Shown here: piece after piece, positions 6,316 through 8,445 of the stretch
Layout of the letters: every line of letters starts with the position of its first letter
How positions within the stretch are numbered: the stretch's first letter is position 1
Assembly (NCBI GenBank): GCA_002727275.1
Contig: PBWO01000015.1
Location: 2,196-10,640, forward strand
Length of the DNA: 8,445 bases
Direction of reading: 5' to 3'
Source: Methanobacteriota archaeon
GTDB lineage: Archaea; Thermoplasmatota; Poseidoniia; Poseidoniales; Thalassarchaeaceae
The notes under the pieces: generated by a model
Database searches by the model: none
What the model was told of the DNA's origin: nothing
What the model saw: only the letters and a program-made list of their open reading frames with translations
Translations under genes and position numbers: made by a program

Positions 6316-6924
6316 ATGGAACGTCAGCCTGAGGATGGAAGTGGGAGCCCACGAATAGACGTCAGGTCTCTACCTGAATCTGTTGCGAGGCTCTGGGAGA
6401 CCATGTTGAGGTTGGATCCTTCTTGGGACCTTTCCAAATGGTTGGACAAGAGGGCGACGGAAGAGTTGGAATTGGTAGAGAGTCATCTAGGAAGAGAAAG
6501 GCTACGATTGGAACAGAGGTTGCACCGAATTGAAACCCTAGTCAAGAGGTTGCGGCGTCAGCGCGAAGTCGTAGAGCGTTCGACATGGATGGACCCTCAC
6601 CAGAAGAATCTCTTCGACGTTTACGAGAAGAATGCTGAACAGGAAGATTTGCAGGAATCTCAGACAGAAGGAGAGGCGGCTGTTGACTTTGGTTCTCTCG
6701 ATGCTGATGATGATCCGTTCCTAGCCATCGTCTCAGAACACATTCTGGGACTCATTGAAGAATCGATTGAGCGCGGAGAAGAACAACTCCATTTCGACAG
6801 ATTCGTAGCCGAATTGGAGGGTTTCGGAATCAGAACAGATGAAATTGATGAAGCGGTAACATGGCTACTGCATCGACGAGTAATCATCGAATTGGAAGAG
6901 GATTCTTTCGGATTGAACAGTTAA
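6316..6924 (+). CDS. Unrecognised protein: coiled coil, PIP-box-like motif, probable winged helix
   Basis: I do not recognise this 202-residue protein's family. Residues 1-20 look disordered. About 21-45 is probably helical, with three tryptophans (W27, W37, W42) spread across it. Residues 46-90 are a charged, Arg/Glu-rich region with Leu spacing typical of a coiled coil. Next comes QKNLFDVY (96-103), resembling the PCNA-interacting PIP box (QxxLxx(F)(F/Y)), often QxTLFDF in archaeal proteins; here the first aromatic position is Val. An acidic linker follows (104-134). The C-terminal part (135-202) has helices and then DEIDEAVTWLLHRRVIIELEEDSF, which resembles the recognition helix and beta-wing of a winged-helix domain. 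There is no signal peptide or membrane segment, so it is probably cytosolic and perhaps DNA- or clamp-associated (inference). The downstream methyltransferase-like gene follows on the same strand 73 bp later. Confidence 0.8.
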   Translation: MERQPEDGSGSPRIDVRSLPESVARLWETMLRLDPSWDLSKWLDKRATEELELVESHLGRERLRLEQRLHRIETLVKRLRRQREVVERSTWMDPHQKNLFDVYEKNAEQEDLQESQTEGEAAVDFGSLDADDDPFLAIVSEHILGLIEESIERGEEQLHFDRFVAELEGFGIRTDEIDEAVTWLLHRRVIIELEEDSFGLNS

Positions 6925-6955
6925 GGCGCTGACAACTCGATTCAACAGCCAACCG

Positions 6956-6974
6956 TGCCCTTCAAAGAAGGGCA
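6956..6974 (+). other. Perfect 7-bp stem-loop between the coiled-coil gene and the methyltransferase-like gene
   Basis: TGCCCTT (6956-6962) and AAGGGCA (6968-6974) form a perfect hairpin with the loop CAAAG. A second pairing, ACTCG (6935-6939) with CGAGT (6976-6980), could extend it across an internal loop. There is no T-tract after it, so it is not a convincing terminator. It might be an mRNA structure separating the two genes or hindering entry to the start at 6998. Confidence 0.45.
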
Positions 6975-6997
6975 ACGAGTCGGCCAAACGTAGTACC

Positions 6998-8445
6998 ATG
7001 TCAAGTGTCGCTTCGGGTTGGTACGCACGCCTGGATCATGTTTGTCCGAATCGTGTCGAGCAACTTGAAAGGTGGCTTGATTCATGGGAGGAGGCAGTCA
7101 TTCACAAACTGCCAATTGCTGCCACTATGCCGGGCTCATGGCCAACTCTTCCAGCCGGTCTGATCTCAGATCCGGGGGCGGTCTTAGAACACCTATTGGC
7201 CCGATACGAGGCGGTCAGTGATGGGCGCTCACCTAGAGGTGCCTACTCCACCCCTGATAGATTGGTTCGTGCAGTGTTGGCTGACGAGTTAAGAGGTCAC
7301 TCAAAGAGCAATAAGGAACCACCAGCAACCCTGTCTCTCGCAGCAATGCCGCCGGGATTCAGGGCCTACGCTGAGAAGCTCAATCGGTCTGCTCTCAGCG
7401 GCTCCGAGGAGGCTTCTGAGGAGGCTATTCAGGCGGGCGAGGTTACACGCACTGGGATTCCTGTTCCCTTTTCTGATCCAGCGGTGGCTGGCGGAGTTGT
7501 TCCGGGTTGTTTATTCAAAATTCACGTCTCAAGATGCGAGGATCTATCGCCCGAGCAAGCCCGAGAGGACACTCTTAGGCTGCTCCGCGGACTACAGATG
7601 GCTGACTCTTCGCAAATCGCAGTGACCTGCGCTCGCAGACGAATCTTGCTAGTGCTCGCACGCTCGGACCTAGTGGACCTACAAGGAGACGGCGGATTCG
7701 AGCGCATAGGCCGAAAAGAAGCCGAGGAGATTCTAGAGGGCAGCGTCAAGCATTTAGATGCTCTAAGAGATGAATGGCCTTGGCAAGAGGTTCCTCGTCT
7801 GCTAGTCAGCAGACCCCCGTGGCTGCGCATAAAGGACCGTTTCAGAGGTCACCCTGAAGGGAGCGAATTGAGAAAGAAATTGTCAAAATCGTTGCGCAAC
7901 ACCAGCGAGGCCGATGGTAGAAAGAGGTTCTCTGCCTTGAGAGGCAATGTGAATCTGTACAGGTTATACATCGAGCGAGCAATTCAGCTCGTCATGGAGG
8001 GGGGTAAGGTCCGCATGATTGTCCCAAACACTGTCCTAAGAGAGAAAAGTAGTGTGGCTCTTCGTAAGATGATTGTAGAGCAGAACCAATGGTTATCCTC
8101 GTGGTCCTTCCCTGAATCTCAAAGAATCTTCCCAGGAACATCACAAGGTGTTTCGGTGATCGGTATAGAGGTAGGAGGTAAGACCGAGATGATGACAAGT
8201 TTTGGGCCGTTGCGAGCCGATGACATATCTACTAAGTCCGGGCTGGATAATAGTTCACCGTTCATCGAGATGGAACGTGGGCCATGGTCGGTCTGGACCG
8301 ATATGACTTGGGCTGTTCCCCGAATGCCACGCGATGAGTTCTCGAGAAGAGCTGTACTCAAGGCAATTGGTGATCTTGCAGATCAGCCAAGGCTAGGGGA
8401 GGAAGGCAACTGGCTGAATCCGAGCGATGAGCCGATTCGAGTCAG
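6998..8445 (+). CDS. Eco57I/type IIG-like DNA methyltransferase homologue with altered catalytic motifs, C-terminus outside window
   Basis: The frame is open from the ATG at 6998 to the right edge (482 codons, no stop). The order of features follows Eco57I-like N6-adenine methyltransferases: a helical N-terminal region, the (Y)xTPxxLV segment YSTPDRLV (83-90), a position equivalent to motif I, an EDLSPEQARED segment (181-191) where motif II is expected, the motif IV region LLVSRPPWLRIKD (268-280), the segment NLYRLYIERAIQLVMEGGKVRMIVP (319-343) matching the family's 'dLY.lFie.al.LLk.gG...fIvP', and the strand FPESQRIFPGTSQGVSVIGIEV. However, motif I reads LSLAAMPPGF (112-121) instead of the LDPxxGxGxF type, and motif IV has Arg272 where Asn or Asp is catalytic. 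SAM binding and methyl transfer are therefore doubtful. Any target-recognition domain would lie mainly beyond the edge. No N-terminal PD-(D/E)XK nuclease motif was noticed. It may be a pseudoenzyme with a retained DNA-binding role. Confidence 0.8.
   Translation, partial: MSSVASGWYARLDHVCPNRVEQLERWLDSWEEAVIHKLPIAATMPGSWPTLPAGLISDPGAVLEHLLARYEAVSDGRSPRGAYSTPDRLVRAVLADELRGHSKSNKEPPATLSLAAMPPGFRAYAEKLNRSALSGSEEASEEAIQAGEVTRTGIPVPFSDPAVAGGVVPGCLFKIHVSRCEDLSPEQAREDTLRLLRGLQMADSSQIAVTCARRRILLVLARSDLVDLQGDGGFERIGRKEAEEILEGSVKHLDALRDEWPWQEVPRLLVSRPPWLRIKDRFRGHPEGSELRKKLSKSLRNTSEADGRKRFSALRGNVNLYRLYIERAIQLVMEGGKVRMIVPNTVLREKSSVALRKMIVEQNQWLSSWSFPESQRIFPGTSQGVSVIGIEVGGKTEMMTSFGPLRADDISTKSGLDNSSPFIEMERGPWSVWTDMTWAVPRMPRDEFSRRAVLKAIGDLADQPRLGEEGNWLNPSDEPIRV

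Noticed and set aside
6956..6974. Intrinsic terminator
   Set aside because: The hairpin is perfect but is not followed by a T-tract, and archaeal termination usually relies on T-runs.
7522..8361. Minus-strand open frames across the methyltransferase-like gene
   Set aside because: They are antisense to a 482-codon frame with recognisable methyltransferase-family segments and show no motifs.
6998..8445. Calling this an active restriction-modification enzyme
   Set aside because: The motif I glycines and the catalytic Asn/Asp of motif IV are not present at the expected positions, and no nuclease motif was seen in the visible part.

Overview
The window looks like a fragment of an archaeal genome, most likely a marine Thermoplasmata-like euryarchaeon (Poseidoniales/Marine Group II type). 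The assignment is an inference from three things. A KEOPS Pcc1-family subunit and an archaea-type 4-phosphopantoate--beta-alanine ligase are both present. A secreted, sequon-rich protein with beta-propeller-like repeats sits at the left edge. Genes are tightly packed in frequently switching orientation, with almost no Shine-Dalgarno signals. No rRNA, tRNA, CRISPR array, insertion sequence or integrase was seen.

Layout from left to right. (1) 1-582, minus strand: the N-terminal 194 codons of a secreted or surface protein that runs off the left edge. (2) 668-1942, minus: MetK, S-adenosylmethionine synthetase of the bacterial rather than the archaeal type. (3) 2016-2258, plus: a Pcc1-like KEOPS subunit, divergent from metK. 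(4) 2245-3270, minus: an FAD-dependent amine oxidase/phytoene desaturase-like oxidoreductase whose 3' end overlaps pcc1. (5) 3296-4252, plus: NadC. (6) 4254-5033, plus: phosphopantothenate synthetase, which probably starts at a TTG immediately after the nadC stop. (7) 5034-6218, minus: a beta-decarboxylating dehydrogenase of the isopropylmalate/isocitrate family, whose stop codon abuts that of gene 6. (8) 6316-6924, plus: an unrecognised protein with a coiled coil, a PIP-box-like motif and a probable C-terminal winged helix. (9) 6998-8445, plus: a protein related to Eco57I/type IIG N6-adenine methyltransferases that runs off the right edge.

The first two thirds are mainly housekeeping and cofactor metabolism: SAM (metK), NAD (nadC), CoA (pps), tRNA t6A modification (pcc1), and probably leucine or a related 2-oxoacid pathway. 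nadC and pps look co-transcribed and translationally coupled.

The most unusual part is the right end. The methyltransferase-like protein keeps the family framework, but the positions equivalent to the SAM-binding motif I and the catalytic (N/D)PP(Y/F/W) motif are altered. This suggests a pseudoenzyme, or a protein repurposed from a restriction-modification enzyme. It lies 73 bp downstream of gene 8 on the same strand, with a perfect 7-bp hairpin between them. Whether the two form a functional module cannot be decided from this window.

No stretch longer than 300 bases lacks a gene. Intergenic gaps are short: 583-667, 1943-2015, 3271-3295, 6219-6315 and 6925-6997.
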